A DNA stretch of 64,000 nt. Source: Massilia forsythiae (GTDB lineage Bacteria > Pseudomonadota > Gammaproteobacteria > Burkholderiales > Burkholderiaceae_D). The position numbers were made by a program, and so were the translations under genes. The notes beneath the pieces were generated by a model, which saw nothing but the letters and a program-made list of their open reading frames with translations, searched no databases and was not told the origin of the DNA. Location: contig NZ_CP051685.1 of assembly GCF_012849555.1 (NCBI RefSeq), positions 496,001 through 560,000 on the forward strand, in the 5' to 3' direction. Shown one piece after another: positions 1-8,858 of this stretch; position 1 is the first letter of the stretch; the number at the start of each line of letters is the position of its first letter.

Positions 1-36
1 GCGCCAACCCAACAACCAGCCTGTTGTAGCGAAAAC

Positions 37-68
37 AACAAAGCCCAGTCGTGAGACTGGGCTTTGTT
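37..68. terminator. Bidirectional rho-independent terminator
   Basis: A perfect 14-bp stem (AACAAAGCCCAGTC, 37-50, against 55-68) closes on a GTGA loop. The A-rich and T-rich arms give a U-run in either direction. It lies just past the stop of the minus-strand gene at 84-458 and probably also ends a plus-strand unit entering from the left. Bases 1-36 show nothing else. Confidence 0.85.
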
Positions 69-83
69 CATCACCGCTCCCGA

Positions 84-458
84 TCAGGAACGGTTCGGAT
101 TGTTCGGGCGGCTGTCGACGCGGTTCGGGACGCCGTCGCCGTCACGGTCGCCACGACGCCAGCCGCCGCGGTCCATTTCCCAGCCGCTCGGTCCCTGGCG
201 CCATTCCGGGCGGCGATAGGCGTAACCGGCGCGCGAACGCTCCCAATGGCCCTTGACCCACACGTAGCGGTGGCCGACATAGTTCCAGTAGCCCGGCGCC
301 CACTCGTAGCCACGGCGTGCGGCAGGAATCGTTTCATGGCGCGGCGCCGGCGGCGCTTCGCGGATCACCACGACGCGGTCAGCGGCAAACGACTGGACCG
401 GCACGAAGGCGGCGGAACTGATCACGGCGGCTGCAGCAGCAAAGAGGATGCGTTTCAT
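84..458 (-). CDS. Secreted YXWXXGHW/WXXGXW-repeat protein
   Basis: A 124-aa protein with a signal peptide ([18 protein letters not shown], cleavage probably after SFAA). The mature part has Trp/Gly repeats of the YEWAPGYW and YVWVKGHW kind, followed by an Arg-rich tail with a [10 protein letters not shown] calcium-loop-like stretch. This matches the WXXGXW (BcpO/YXWGXW) family of small envelope proteins of betaproteobacteria, whose biochemical role is unknown. The ATG at 458 was chosen because it opens the signal peptide and follows an AGGAGAAGCACC ribosome site; the longer upstream reading adds only unrelated residues. Single gene ending at the strong terminator at 37-68. Confidence 0.8.
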   Translation of the reverse strand: MKRILFAAAAAVISSAAFVPVQSFAADRVVVIREAPPAPRHETIPAARRGYEWAPGYWNYVGHRYVWVKGHWERSRAGYAYRRPEWRQGPSGWEMDRGGWRRGDRDGDGVPNRVDSRPNNPNRS

Positions 459-629
459 GGTGCTTCTCCTGTTCGTTTTTGATGATTCCACTATAGCCAG
501 CGAAAAGCGCGCACAGGAGAAAAGATGCAAGTTCTTACAATCGAAACACAGAGCCAAAGAAATGTAACAGCGGCTTGAAAGCCAGCCTGGCCGGAACGGA
601 ACCTGTGCGGAAGGCGGTTCATCCAAACG

Positions 630-655
630 AAAAACCGGCCACGCGGGCCGGTCTT
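630..655 (-). terminator. Rho-independent terminator of the TonB-like gene
   Basis: A 7-bp stem (ACCGGCC 634-640 / GGCCGGT 646-652) is followed on the minus strand by TTTTT, 20 bp beyond the stop codon of the gene at 676-1011. Confidence 0.75.
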
Positions 656-675
656 GGAAAGGAACGAGGACGGTA

Positions 676-1011
676 TCAGTCCAGCTTCCAGGCGTAGTCG
701 ACCTTGGTCCAGGTCTGGGCCGGTGCGCCGTCCTTGGTGCCCGGCTTGAACTTGCAGGCTGCCAGGCCTTTCAGGGCCGCCTTGTCCAGGCCCTTGAAAC
801 CGCTCGACTTTTCCAGCTTGGAATCGGATACGCTGCCGTCGGCATTCACCTGGAACGACATCGAGGTCACGCCCTGCTCTTCGTTCATCAGCGACGCTTT
901 CGGGTATTCGACCTTGCACTTCGACGGTTCGAAGCTGGCCGGCACTTCGGCGGCAAAGGCGGACACGGAAACCAAGGCAAACAGGCCGGCAGCAAATTTT
1001 TTGTTCAGCAT
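676..1011 (-). CDS. TonB C-terminal-domain secreted protein
   Basis: A 111-aa protein with a clear signal peptide ([20 protein letters not shown]) and then one TonB-like C-terminal domain. The features are a Cys-containing YPKASL segment, a beta strand [15 protein letters not shown], a helix ending [10 protein letters not shown] and a final strand [12 protein letters not shown]. No membrane anchor or Pro-rich stalk is present, so it is not a full energy transducer. Such stand-alone periplasmic TonB_C proteins are common in betaproteobacteria and have no defined function. It is monocistronic, with its own terminator at 630-655. The two cysteines could pair in the periplasm (inference). Confidence 0.78.
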   Translation of the reverse strand: MLNKKFAAGLFALVSVSAFAAEVPASFEPSKCKVEYPKASLMNEEQGVTSMSFQVNADGSVSDSKLEKSSGFKGLDKAALKGLAACKFKPGTKDGAPAQTWTKVDYAWKLD

Positions 1012-1086
1012 TTTATTATTCCCCTTAAAACAAGTTTTCGATATGCCGGCGCCCGGGCGCCGGCCAGTTTGGCGAGCCGTCCCGGC

Positions 1087-2907
1087 TCAGAATTCTTCCC
1101 AGTCGTCGCTGGCGGCCACTGCGGCCACCTTGCGTGAGGTGCTGTTGTTCGATGCGGCGGCGCCATCCGTTGCGGCGGCAATCTTGTCCGCCTTGGGCGC
1201 GGTCCTGGCCGGCGCCGGCTTCTTCAATTGCGGACGGGCAGCGGCAGCCGCGCCGGCAACCGTGACCGCACGCGCCGCCACGGCGGTCGCGGCCGGCTTG
1301 GCCGAGGGCGCCGGCGCCGCCTGGGCCGCCTGCGCCACCTCGCCCTCGGACAGCTTGAAGATGCTGACCACGCGCTGCAGTTCGGACGCCTGGTCCTGCA
1401 GGCTCTGGAAAGCGGCGGCGGCCTGCTCCACCAGCGCCGCGTTCTGCTGGGTCATGCCGTCCATCTCGATGATCGACAGGTTCACCTGCTCGATGCCAGC
1501 GCTCTGCTCGGCGCTGGCGTTGGCGATGTCGCTCATGATGTCGGTCACGCGCTTGACGCTGTCGACCACCTCTTCCATCGTCACGCCGGCTTCGCCGACC
1601 AGCTTGCTGCCGCGGCCGATCTTCTCGACCGAATCGCCGATCAGCGTCTTGATCTCTTTTGCCGCGCCGGCCGAACGCTGCGCCAGGTTGCGCACCTCGG
1701 ACGCCACCACCGCGAAGCCGCGGCCCTGCTCGCCGGCACGCGCCGCTTCCACCGCCGCGTTCAGCGCCAGGATATTGGTCTGGAAGGCGATGCCGTCGAT
1801 GACGCCGATGATGTCGGCGATCTTGCTGGCCGAGCTGTTGATCTCGCCCATGGTGCCGACCACCTGCGACACCACTTCGCCGCCCTTGCGGGCCACGTCG
1901 GAAGCGGTGGCGGCCAGCTGGTTCGCTTCACGGGCATTGTCGGCGTTCTGCTTGACGGTCGAAGTCAGTTCTTCCATTGCCGAGGCCGTCTTTTCCAGGG
2001 AACTCGCCTGCTGTTCGGTACGCGACGACAGGTCCACGTTGCCGACCGCGATTTCCTTCGATGCCAGGGTGATGGTCTGGGTGCCGCGGCGCACCTGGCT
2101 GACGATGTCGACCAGGCTGTTGCGCATCTGCTTCATTTCGACCAGCAGGCTGCCCTTGTCCGACGCCTTGGTGTCGATCGCGATCGACAGGTCGCCGTGC
2201 GAGATGCTGCCGGCGATGCTGGCGGTGTAGCCCGGCTCGCCGCCCAGTTGCCTGAGCAGGCCGCGGGTGATGACGGTGGCCGCCGCCACGCCCATTGCCA
2301 CGGCCAGCGCCAGCAGCATCAGCATGAAATTGCGGGCGCCGGCGAAGGCGGCCTCGGCCTCCACCTGGCTCTGGGCATTCTGCTTGTCTTCCATCGCGCC
2401 CAGCTTGTCCAGCGCATCCAGCCATTTCTTTTGCGCCGGACGGACTTCCTTGACCATCACGCGGGTCGCTTCCATCGCGTTGTTGGCCAGGTACAGTTGC
2501 GACGCCTTGGCAATGGCCGGCATGGCGACGGCTTCGGCTTCCTTGATCTGGGCCAGCAAGCCCTTTTCGTCGCCGGAAGCCTCGATCGAGAACTTGCTGG
2601 CCAGCTTTTGCTGGAGCGCCTCGTACTTGGCGGTCTGGGCCTTGAAGCGCTCCAGTTCCGGTTCCATTTCGGTGGCGTCGGTCATCAGGGTCAGCGTACG
2701 CAGCGAGGTCAGGCGTTCGCTGACGTTGTTACGCATGTCGACCACCAGGCGGGTCACGACATTGCTGGTGCCGACCACATGGTCGAGCCGGTTCTGGATC
2801 TGCGCCATGCGCAGGATGCCGACCACGGTCACCGCCACCAGCAGCACCAGCACCAGGGCAAAGCCCAGTCCGAGCCGTACGCCAACTTTCATGTTTGCTA
2901 GATTCAT
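1087..2907 (-). CDS. Methyl-accepting chemotaxis protein with C-terminal DWEEF tether
   Basis: A 606-aa chemoreceptor. In order: TM1 (about 10-31), a periplasmic four-helix-bundle-type ligand region (about 32-185), TM2 (about 188-210), HAMP, and a cytoplasmic coiled coil. The highly conserved signalling hairpin ([20 protein letters not shown] and [19 protein letters not shown]) lies at about residues 365-420. An Ala/Pro/Lys-rich linker leads to the terminal residues DDWEEF, a good match to the xWxxF pentapeptide that binds CheR/CheB in Tar and Tsr. The ATG at 2907 directly precedes TM1 and the hydrophilic sequence upstream does not fit the family. No che genes are nearby, so it probably feeds a che cluster elsewhere. 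The ligand is unknown. Confidence 0.93.
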   Translation of the reverse strand: MNLANMKVGVRLGLGFALVLVLLVAVTVVGILRMAQIQNRLDHVVGTSNVVTRLVVDMRNNVSERLTSLRTLTLMTDATEMEPELERFKAQTAKYEALQQKLASKFSIEASGDEKGLLAQIKEAEAVAMPAIAKASQLYLANNAMEATRVMVKEVRPAQKKWLDALDKLGAMEDKQNAQSQVEAEAAFAGARNFMLMLLALAVAMGVAAATVITRGLLRQLGGEPGYTASIAGSISHGDLSIAIDTKASDKGSLLVEMKQMRNSLVDIVSQVRRGTQTITLASKEIAVGNVDLSSRTEQQASSLEKTASAMEELTSTVKQNADNAREANQLAATASDVARKGGEVVSQVVGTMGEINSSASKIADIIGVIDGIAFQTNILALNAAVEAARAGEQGRGFAVVASEVRNLAQRSAGAAKEIKTLIGDSVEKIGRGSKLVGEAGVTMEEVVDSVKRVTDIMSDIANASAEQSAGIEQVNLSIIEMDGMTQQNAALVEQAAAAFQSLQDQASELQRVVSIFKLSEGEVAQAAQAAPAPSAKPAATAVAARAVTVAGAAAAARPQLKKPAPARTAPKADKIAAATDGAAASNNSTSRKVAAVAASDDWEEF

Positions 2908-3264
2908 TCTTTTTCCCTGGTTCCAGTCGTTCCGGGACGGGCGGTTGCCTGGGCCGCATCCACGTTTCTTTATAGTTCTTTGCTTCAGCAAACCGACTAT
3001 GTGGCGTTCCTTGCGCACGAACGAATCGAGCACGCAAATTATTTCTACCACAGAACAAAAATGGTCGTCTGGCAAGCAAATGCAGAAACGATTATGGATG
3101 CGCCATTTCCACATGGCAAGTAAAATGAAATGGTGGGATTGCTTTTTTCACCACGTTTTGTGGCGTATCTGGAACAACCGGATTGACACGGGACATGCAG
3201 CGGCATCGTCAAGCCGGCATGACTTGACGATGGCGCTGAAGAAAAGAAGGAAAGAGAGGGAAAG
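2908..3264. other. Intergenic region with an inverted repeat
   Basis: This 357-bp stretch holds the upstream region of the chemoreceptor gene (read leftward) and the 3' flank of dusA. It is less GC-rich than its surroundings. A perfect 9-bp inverted repeat, ATCGTCAAG (3205-3213) / CTTGACGAT (3223-3231), lies 34 bp past the dusA stop and may act as its terminator, although no T-run follows. I see no convincing gene and no clear sigma28 promoter. Confidence 0.4.
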
Positions 3265-4254
3265 TCAGGCAGCCTGGCGCAGGCGGCCGGCCGCTTCCAG
3301 CAGCAATTCGGGCTTGCCTTCGGCCAGCTTGCGCGAATCGGACAGGCACTGGCGGTAGGCGCGCGCGCCCGGCAGGCCGGCCATCAGGCCCAGCATGTGG
3401 CGGGTGATGCCGTTCAGGCGCAAGCCGAGCGGCCCGTAGCGCCGCAACTGGTCGGCAATGTACGGGATCATCGCCTCCAGCACCTGCTCGCGCGTCTTGG
3501 CCGGCGCGTCGTCGCCGTAGAAGCGCGCATCCCACCCTGCCATCAGGTAGGGATTGTGGTAGGCCTCGCGCCCGATCATGACGCCGTCGACGTGTTCCAG
3601 GTGGCGGGCGATCTCGTCGTCGGTCTTGACGCCGCCGTTGATGATGATTTCCAGGTCCGGAAACTCGCGCTTGAGCGCGTAGGCGACTTCGTAGCGCAGC
3701 GGCGGGATCTCGCGGTTTTCCTTGGGTGACAGGCCCTTCAGCACGGCGTTGCGCGCGTGCACGATGAAGGTATTGCAGCCGGCATCGGCGATGGTGCCGA
3801 TGAAGTCGCGCACGAAACCGTACTCTTCGTTGTAGTCGATGCCGATGCGGTGCTTGACGGTGACGTCGACCGAGACCGCGTCGCGCATCGCCTTGACGCA
3901 ATCGGCCACCAGCTGCGGCTCCCCCATCAGGCAGGCGCCGAACGCGCCCCGCTGCACGCGCTCGGACGGGCAGCCGCAGTTCAGGTTGATTTCCTGGTAG
4001 CCCCACTGCTCGCCCAGCCTGGCGCTTTTCGCCAGGTCGGCCGGGTCGCTGCCGCCCAGCTGCAGGGCGACCGGGTGCTCGATGTCGTCGTAGCGCAGGT
4101 GGCGCTCGACGTCGCCGTGGATCAGGGCGCCGGTGGTGACCATTTCGGTGTACAGCCAGGTATGGCGGGTGATGTGGCGGTGGAACACGCGGCAGTGGCG
4201 GTCGGTCCAGTCCATCATGGGTGCTACAGATAATTTTCGCTTGCTGTGCTTCAT
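3265..4254 (-). CDS. dusA: tRNA-dihydrouridine(20/20a) synthase DusA
   Basis: A 329-aa FMN-dependent enzyme that reduces U20/U20a in the D-loop of tRNA. Visible are the N-terminal SVAPMMDWTD of the DusA subfamily, the active-site loop NCGCPSERVQ with the catalytic Cys, the substrate-binding VKHRIGID and VHARNA segments, and the FMN phosphate-binding INGGVKTDDE and DGVMIGREAY motifs. The start at 4254 follows an AGGGA site. The first residues (MKHSKRK) and their A/T-rich codons seem to be supplied by the adjacent genomic island: integration at 4205-4224 replaced the native 5' end, whose remnant is at 23484-23549. The recombinant gene is intact and probably functional. Confidence 0.96.
   Translation of the reverse strand: MKHSKRKLSVAPMMDWTDRHCRVFHRHITRHTWLYTEMVTTGALIHGDVERHLRYDDIEHPVALQLGGSDPADLAKSARLGEQWGYQEINLNCGCPSERVQRGAFGACLMGEPQLVADCVKAMRDAVSVDVTVKHRIGIDYNEEYGFVRDFIGTIADAGCNTFIVHARNAVLKGLSPKENREIPPLRYEVAYALKREFPDLEIIINGGVKTDDEIARHLEHVDGVMIGREAYHNPYLMAGWDARFYGDDAPAKTREQVLEAMIPYIADQLRRYGPLGLRLNGITRHMLGLMAGLPGARAYRQCLSDSRKLAEGKPELLLEAAGRLRQAA
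4205..4224. repeat. Island attachment site, left copy
   Basis: The sequence GTCCAGTCCATCATGGGTGC is identical at 23491-23510. It is the reverse complement of dusA codons for APMMDW. The match continues after one mismatch (gtgcTac against gtgcCac). This is the junction where the island-borne dusA 5' end meets the native dusA body. Confidence 0.85.
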
Positions 4255-4346
4255 CAAATCCCTACTTTTCCCTATGAGAGGGCGCAACGCGGCTTCCCTC
4301 AAGCTCCCGCGAACTGTCCCACTTTCCCTCACCCGTTACTCCAAAT

Positions 4347-4775
4347 ATGCACCAAATGACGACGATCGCTCAGCGAGGCCAGACCTGGCGGGCACAGATT
4401 CGCCGCGAGGGTCACAAGGCCGTGACGGCAACATTTCCAACGAAGGCACAGGCCCAGGCTTGGGCGCGGAAGATCGAGGCTGAGATGGATGCCCGAGGCG
4501 TCATGGAAGCGCGCGGGCTGGCGAATATTACCCTAAAAGAGCGCATTGATTGCTACTCCGAAGAGATCGGAGGTGGGCATTCTTTCGGAGAAAACAAGCA
4601 ATCCCAGCATGAACATGGTCACTGCTGGCTATTTGCCAACGTACGTTCGCGTTCGTCGGAAACCGGGTGTCCAGGGTTGCGACCAGACTTGAATCGGATT
4701 GACCGTCGCCGCTTCATGTTCCCAACTGGTGAAAGACGCGCGACTTGGCTCACCGAGATTTTGCGAAGCAAATGA
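4347..4775 (+). pseudogene. Truncated tyrosine-type integrase of the dusA island
   Basis: The first ~85 codons look like the N-terminal (arm-binding/SAM-like) part of island integrases: QRGQTWRAQIRREGHK, FPTKAQAQAWARKIE, then GLANITLKERID and YSEEIGGG. After about position 4600 the reading changes to sequence with no integrase character. The catalytic domain with the R-H-R-Y residues is missing altogether, so this is a remnant of about 20-25% of a normal 350-400-aa enzyme. It is divergent from dusA, as expected for an integrase next to its att site. Upstream, 4255-4346 carries several ACTTTCCCT/TTCCCTC motifs that could be arm-type sites (inference). Confidence 0.65.
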
Positions 4776-5016
4776 CTTTGCAGATATTGCTTCAACAAGC
4801 TTTTTAGTCTTGTTTCCCTTGGCATGGTAGAGGCAACGTTTTCTTCGATCTCCCTGTTTTCTTGCTTGCAGGCCGCAGTTCGCGTCGCTCGCATCAAGAA
4901 CACCCGCCGCGCACTGGCATTCGCGCCCTATCAGCCTGCCTGGACAAACCGCGTACGTTTGATTCCAGCCCGGGCCCGCATTCCGTACGAGCCTTGCTCG
5001 AGCTTTATCCGCTCGA
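4602..5016. other. Non-coding or decayed segment inside the island
   Basis: About 415 bp between the integrase break point and the stop of the RsbR-like gene. Short open frames exist on both strands, but none has a family I recognise or a good ribosome site. The base composition up to about 4880 is visibly more A/T-rich than the flanks. It is likely debris from the deletion that removed the rest of the integrase. Confidence 0.4.
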
Positions 5017-5973
5017 TCATGCCGACCGCGGGTGGCCCCGCCCGATCGCCAGTGCGAGGGCGTCGGCCAACGTGGCTTTTGTCAGAACCGTATCGAGTTC
5101 GATGCCGAGATGCACGATAGTCTGGGCGATTTGCGGACGAATACCGCTCACGATGCAATCGCTGCCCATCAGGCGCGCCGCCGCAATGGTCTTCAACAAA
5201 TGCTGCGCCACCAGCGTATCCACGGTCGGCACACCGGTGATGTCGATGATCGCCGTGTGCGCGCCTCTGGAGACGATCTTGTCGAGCAGGCTTTCCATCA
5301 CGACTTGGGCGCGCATGCTGTCGAGCGTACCGATCAGGGGCAGTGCAATGATACCGTCCCACAAATCGATGACCGGCGTCGATAATTCGAGCAGCTCCCG
5401 ATGTTGCCGAACGACGATCTGGTCGCGGCTTTTCTGGAATACGTCGAGCGTGTACAGGCCGAGCTGGTCGACAAGCATGCTGACCGTCCAGGAAACACGC
5501 GCGAGAGCCAGGGCGTCCCCGGCACAATATCGACGCAAGAGCGCGAACAGCGGCTGCTTGAGAGAGAAAATGAAGGTGGCGGTCGCGACCGAGGTGGACC
5601 CGTCGCTGGCCCGGAAGCTGCAGATCGCGTCGAGTTCGCGCTTGACATCGTCCCATGCACGGCCGTCGACATTGTCGAGTTCAGCAAACTGCAGCGCTTC
5701 GGCCAAGGCGTGAACAAATCGGAGGCATTGATCTCGCGACCGTTCGGCTTCGCCGGGTCCGACACGCATCGTTGCGGCGGCATAGTGTTCCTGCCACTCG
5801 CCACCGAGCATGACCGCATGGTCCCTCACCACACCTGCAAGCAAAACGCCGTCATTGGTCATTACCGGTTCCCCATCATTGGTCAGGCTACGAAAGTCAT
5901 TCGCCGACCTGGAGACATCGGATCTTAACCGCTCAAGGGTCCGACTATAACACTCTTCCAACCCGAGCAGCAT
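5017..5973 (-). CDS. RsbR-type stressosome protein (RsbRD N-domain + STAS)
   Basis: A 318-aa protein. An alpha-helical N-terminal half resembling RsbRD/RsbR sensor domains (EWQEHYAAATM, RCLRFVHALAEAL-like helices) is followed by a STAS domain from about residue 200. The STAS part shows the family signature ALPLIGTLDSMRAQVVMESL, then IIDITGVPTVDTLVAQHL and GIRPQIAQTIVHLGIELDTV. RsbR proteins form the stressosome with RsbS and hold back the RsbT kinase. The Thr residues in DITG and VPT are at the positions RsbT phosphorylates. No separate rsbS or rsbT follows. Instead the divergent neighbour at 6117 carries an RsbT-like ATPase fused to a histidine kinase, suggesting the pair works together. Confidence 0.8.
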   Translation of the reverse strand: MLLGLEECYSRTLERLRSDVSRSANDFRSLTNDGEPVMTNDGVLLAGVVRDHAVMLGGEWQEHYAAATMRVGPGEAERSRDQCLRFVHALAEALQFAELDNVDGRAWDDVKRELDAICSFRASDGSTSVATATFIFSLKQPLFALLRRYCAGDALALARVSWTVSMLVDQLGLYTLDVFQKSRDQIVVRQHRELLELSTPVIDLWDGIIALPLIGTLDSMRAQVVMESLLDKIVSRGAHTAIIDITGVPTVDTLVAQHLLKTIAAARLMGSDCIVSGIRPQIAQTIVHLGIELDTVLTKATLADALALAIGRGHPRSA

Positions 5974-6116
5974 GTGCGGCGCGCTTGTCGTTTAATTGGG
6001 TGAGACTCACTATTCTTTAGGCATTTGTAGGATAATGCTTACACCTCTTCCCACGCTTGCAGCTACTCGCCGGGCATGACGCCGAGCCCACCATAATACA
6101 GGCATACGTACCTTGC

Positions 6117-7520
6117 ATGCGTACCAACGAAAGCATATCCGACGATCCGATGCTGCAACGGCAAGCGCCGCTTCATCACCTGTTGACGGTCACGGTGCAC
6201 AGCGAGCTCGAGGTCATCGCCTCGCGCCTGCGCGCGCGCCAGATCGCTGCGCTGTGCGGATTCCGCGGCAACGGGCAGACCCGTATCGCAACCGCCGTGT
6301 CGGAGCTGGCGCGCAATGCCGTGTCCCATGCGGGCGTCGGCAAGGTGCGCTTTTTTCTCGGTACGGCCGGCAGGAATCAGGCGCTGACGATCGTGGTCGA
6401 TGACGACGGTGCGGGCATACCGGCCGCGCACGTTCGCGCGGCGCTCGTAGGCGACGCCGGCACCATGCTGGGCGGACTGTCGGTGGCGCGCAGGTTCATG
6501 GACGAGTTCGATATTCACGCGAATGCGGACGGAACGCGCATCGTGTGCGCCAAGCTGCTTCCAGCCCAGGCGCCCGCCTTGACCGCCCACGACCTCACCT
6601 GCGCCGTAGGCAATCTGGCGGAACTGCCCGGCAACATCGCGCTGTCCGAAGCGAACCAGCAAAACCGCGAGCTGACCCATGCCCTGGCGGCATTGCAGGC
6701 CAAGCAGAACGAGCTGCTCGACGTCAGCGCGCATCTCGAACGCACCAACCGGCAAGTCGAGGCCTTGAACCTGTTGCTCAAGGAAAAAGCCGATTCGCTG
6801 GTATCGGCCGATCACCGCAAGGATGAATTCCTGTCGATCCTGAGCCATGAATTGCGCGGTCCGCTGTCGGCGACCGCCATGGCCGCCACCTTGCTCGAGA
6901 CCGGCGGCGATCCCGACCGGAGCATCAAGCTCGGCCAACTGGTCGGGCGCCAGGTGCGGCACATGAGCCGCCTGGTCGAAGACCTGCTGGACGTATCGCG
7001 CGTCAGCCGCGGCTTGGTATCGATCCGTCGCCAGCCCGTCGACATGCGCGACGTGATCGAGGCCGCCGTCGAACAGTTGAACGCGGCCGCACAAGCCAAG
7101 AGGCACCGCGTCGACACCGTGCTGCCGTCCCGGCCTTGCATGATCGAGGGTGACCGCACGCGATTGATCCAGGTCGCCGCCAACCTGCTCGGCAATGCGA
7201 TCCGCTACACGCCGGAAGGGGGAAGGATCGAAGTGCGCGCCGAATGGCACGGAGCCGACCTGATGGTGCGCGTCACGGACAACGGCATCGGCATTCCCGA
7301 TACATTGATGCCGCACCTGTTCGACCTGTACACCCAGGCGACGCGTTCTCCCGATGGGCGCGACAGCGGCCTGGGACTCGGGCTGGCCCTGGTCAAGAGC
7401 CTGGTCGAGGCGCATGGCGGCAGTGTCGCCGCGAGCAGCCCCGGCACGGGGCTCGGCAGCCGGTTCGACGTGCGCCTGCCTCTGCCAGCCGGGCACGACG
7501 TCGAACGCGTCCCCGATTGA
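6117..7520 (+). CDS. RsbT-like ATPase fused to a histidine kinase
   Basis: A protein of about 467 aa with two different GHKL ATPase domains. Residues ~20-135 resemble the anti-sigma serine kinase RsbT: RLRARQIAALCGF, the N-box AVSELARNAVSHAG, the G1-like DDDGAGIP and the closing GGLSVARRFMDEFDI. A coiled-coil linker (~145-230, LERTNRQVEALNLLLKEKA) leads to HisKA (DEFLSILSHELRGPLS, phospho-acceptor His near 244) and a standard HATPase_c (NLLGNAIRYTPEGG, DNGIGIP, GLGLGLALVK). No transmembrane segment is seen. It is divergent from the RsbR-like gene with about 140 bp between them. The start at 6117 is uncertain because no strong ribosome site is visible; a TTG at 6057 is also open. Confidence 0.82.
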   Translation: MRTNESISDDPMLQRQAPLHHLLTVTVHSELEVIASRLRARQIAALCGFRGNGQTRIATAVSELARNAVSHAGVGKVRFFLGTAGRNQALTIVVDDDGAGIPAAHVRAALVGDAGTMLGGLSVARRFMDEFDIHANADGTRIVCAKLLPAQAPALTAHDLTCAVGNLAELPGNIALSEANQQNRELTHALAALQAKQNELLDVSAHLERTNRQVEALNLLLKEKADSLVSADHRKDEFLSILSHELRGPLSATAMAATLLETGGDPDRSIKLGQLVGRQVRHMSRLVEDLLDVSRVSRGLVSIRRQPVDMRDVIEAAVEQLNAAAQAKRHRVDTVLPSRPCMIEGDRTRLIQVAANLLGNAIRYTPEGGRIEVRAEWHGADLMVRVTDNGIGIPDTLMPHLFDLYTQATRSPDGRDSGLGLGLALVKSLVEAHGGSVAASSPGTGLGSRFDVRLPLPAGHDVERVPD

Positions 7521-7534
7521 GGTAGCGATCCGGC

Positions 7535-8698
7535 TCAAGCGGACATCGTGTCCTGCACCACCGGCAGGATGAATTCCAGTCGCGTCCCCTGTCCGGGTCC
7601 GGCGCTGTGGGCAAAAACCGTGCCGCCATGCGACACGCAAATGCTGCGTGCGATCGCCAGGCCAACGCCTGCCCCGGACGGCGCCCGCCGGGGGTGCGCG
7701 GCAAGCTTGCGGAACGGCTCGAACATGGCGGGCAATTCGCTCGCCTCGACGCCGATGCCATGGTCGCTCACCGACATGTCGAGAACCTCGCCATCGACCG
7801 AGACCGCCAGCGCAATCTCGGCGCCGTCGTCGGAAAATTCACTGGCATTGAGCAGCACGTTCCCGAGCGCCTGCGCCAGCCGCCCGGGATCGCACCAGAG
7901 CATCGTTTCGGGCGCTTCAGCGCCGGCATCGAGGTGTACGCGCAAGGTCTGCGAGCGCCTGCCCAACACGCCGGCGACGACGTCGCGCGCCGGCGCCAGC
8001 ACCTCGTCCAGGCTGGCTGCGCGCTTGGTCACCGGCACATCGCTTGCGTGCTCGATACGCGCGGCGTCGAGCAGGTCGTCGATGAAGCGAGCGAGCTGGC
8101 GGGTCTGACGTTCGATCACGCGCGCCATCGACACGATGCCCGGTTCGCCCGGCCGGCGGCGCAGGATCGTGGCGACCGTCATCACCGACGCCAGTGGATT
8201 GCGCAGCTCGTGGGCCAGCACGCGCAGGAAGTCTTCCCGGTCGCCGCGCACGGACTCGATTTCACGGCGAAGCCGGCGCCGCTCGCTGATGTCGGTCAAG
8301 GAGCATAGCACGCCTGCGGTGACGCCATCGGCGCCGCGCACCGGCTGCGCATGGACCACCACGCAGCGCGTCTGTCCGTCGTTGGACTGCGCCACCAGCT
8401 CGGTCGGCGGCGGTGCGACGCCGGTGCGCGCCGCCAGCGCGGCCGGCGACGATGCCTTCTCGACCGGACTGCCGTCCGGTCGACACAAGGAGGCGAAGCC
8501 GTCCCAGCGGCCGTCCTCGGCCGGCGATGGCGCGGCGCCCCACAGGCGCCTCGCCGCGCGATTGCAATGCAGAACGGCGCCGGCAGGCGTGCAGCAGTAG
8601 GCCGGGCAAGCGATCTGGTCGATCACCCGACAGGACGTTTCCAGCGAGTCGCCGCCGCCCTGCTCGATGGCGCGCCGTTGTTCAGGTATCCATCTCAC
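7535..8698 (-). CDS. PAS-domain histidine kinase, cytoplasmic
   Basis: About 387 aa. An N-terminal PAS fold (IDQIACPAYCCTPAGAVLHC to GVLCSLTDISERRRL, ~25-150) is followed by HisKA with FLRVLAHELRNPLASVM and an HATPase_c with NVLLNASEFSDDG, DHGIGVE and GAGVGLAIARSICVSHGG. There is no membrane segment and no receiver on the protein. GTG at 8698 is preferred because GGAG lies 7 bp upstream; the open frame extends to another GTG at 8707. It is convergent with the RsbT-like kinase (14 bp apart) and divergent from the GGDEF-EAL gene. No cognate response regulator is adjacent. The Cys-rich PAS segment (CPAYCCTP) is unusual. Confidence 0.85.
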   Translation of the reverse strand: MRWIPEQRRAIEQGGGDSLETSCRVIDQIACPAYCCTPAGAVLHCNRAARRLWGAAPSPAEDGRWDGFASLCRPDGSPVEKASSPAALAARTGVAPPPTELVAQSNDGQTRCVVVHAQPVRGADGVTAGVLCSLTDISERRRLRREIESVRGDREDFLRVLAHELRNPLASVMTVATILRRRPGEPGIVSMARVIERQTRQLARFIDDLLDAARIEHASDVPVTKRAASLDEVLAPARDVVAGVLGRRSQTLRVHLDAGAEAPETMLWCDPGRLAQALGNVLLNASEFSDDGAEIALAVSVDGEVLDMSVSDHGIGVEASELPAMFEPFRKLAAHPRRAPSGAGVGLAIARSICVSHGGTVFAHSAGPGQGTRLEFILPVVQDTMSA

Positions 8699-8858
8699 GT
8701 TGTTCACTCCATAACCGATGACATCGGTTCATTATCGATGCAATGGTCCGGATCCGACGTAGGACTCAGTCCGGCGCGCCTGTCGTCCGCACCGCTGCGC
8801 ACGCCGACAACGTGATACCGTGTAGCGGCGACGGAACCCCGCCGCGGGAGGAATCGCC

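Noticed and set aside
704..2901. Long plus-strand frames over the TonB-like and chemoreceptor genes
   Set aside because: Antisense to clear family members; codon pattern and composition do not fit protein coding.
3205..3231. Strong terminator for dusA
   Set aside because: The 9-bp inverted repeat has no T-run on either side, so it is only noted within the intergenic entry.
4619..4903. 94-aa minus-strand frame in the decayed left end of the island
   Set aside because: No ribosome site and no similarity I can recognise; it crosses a change in base composition.
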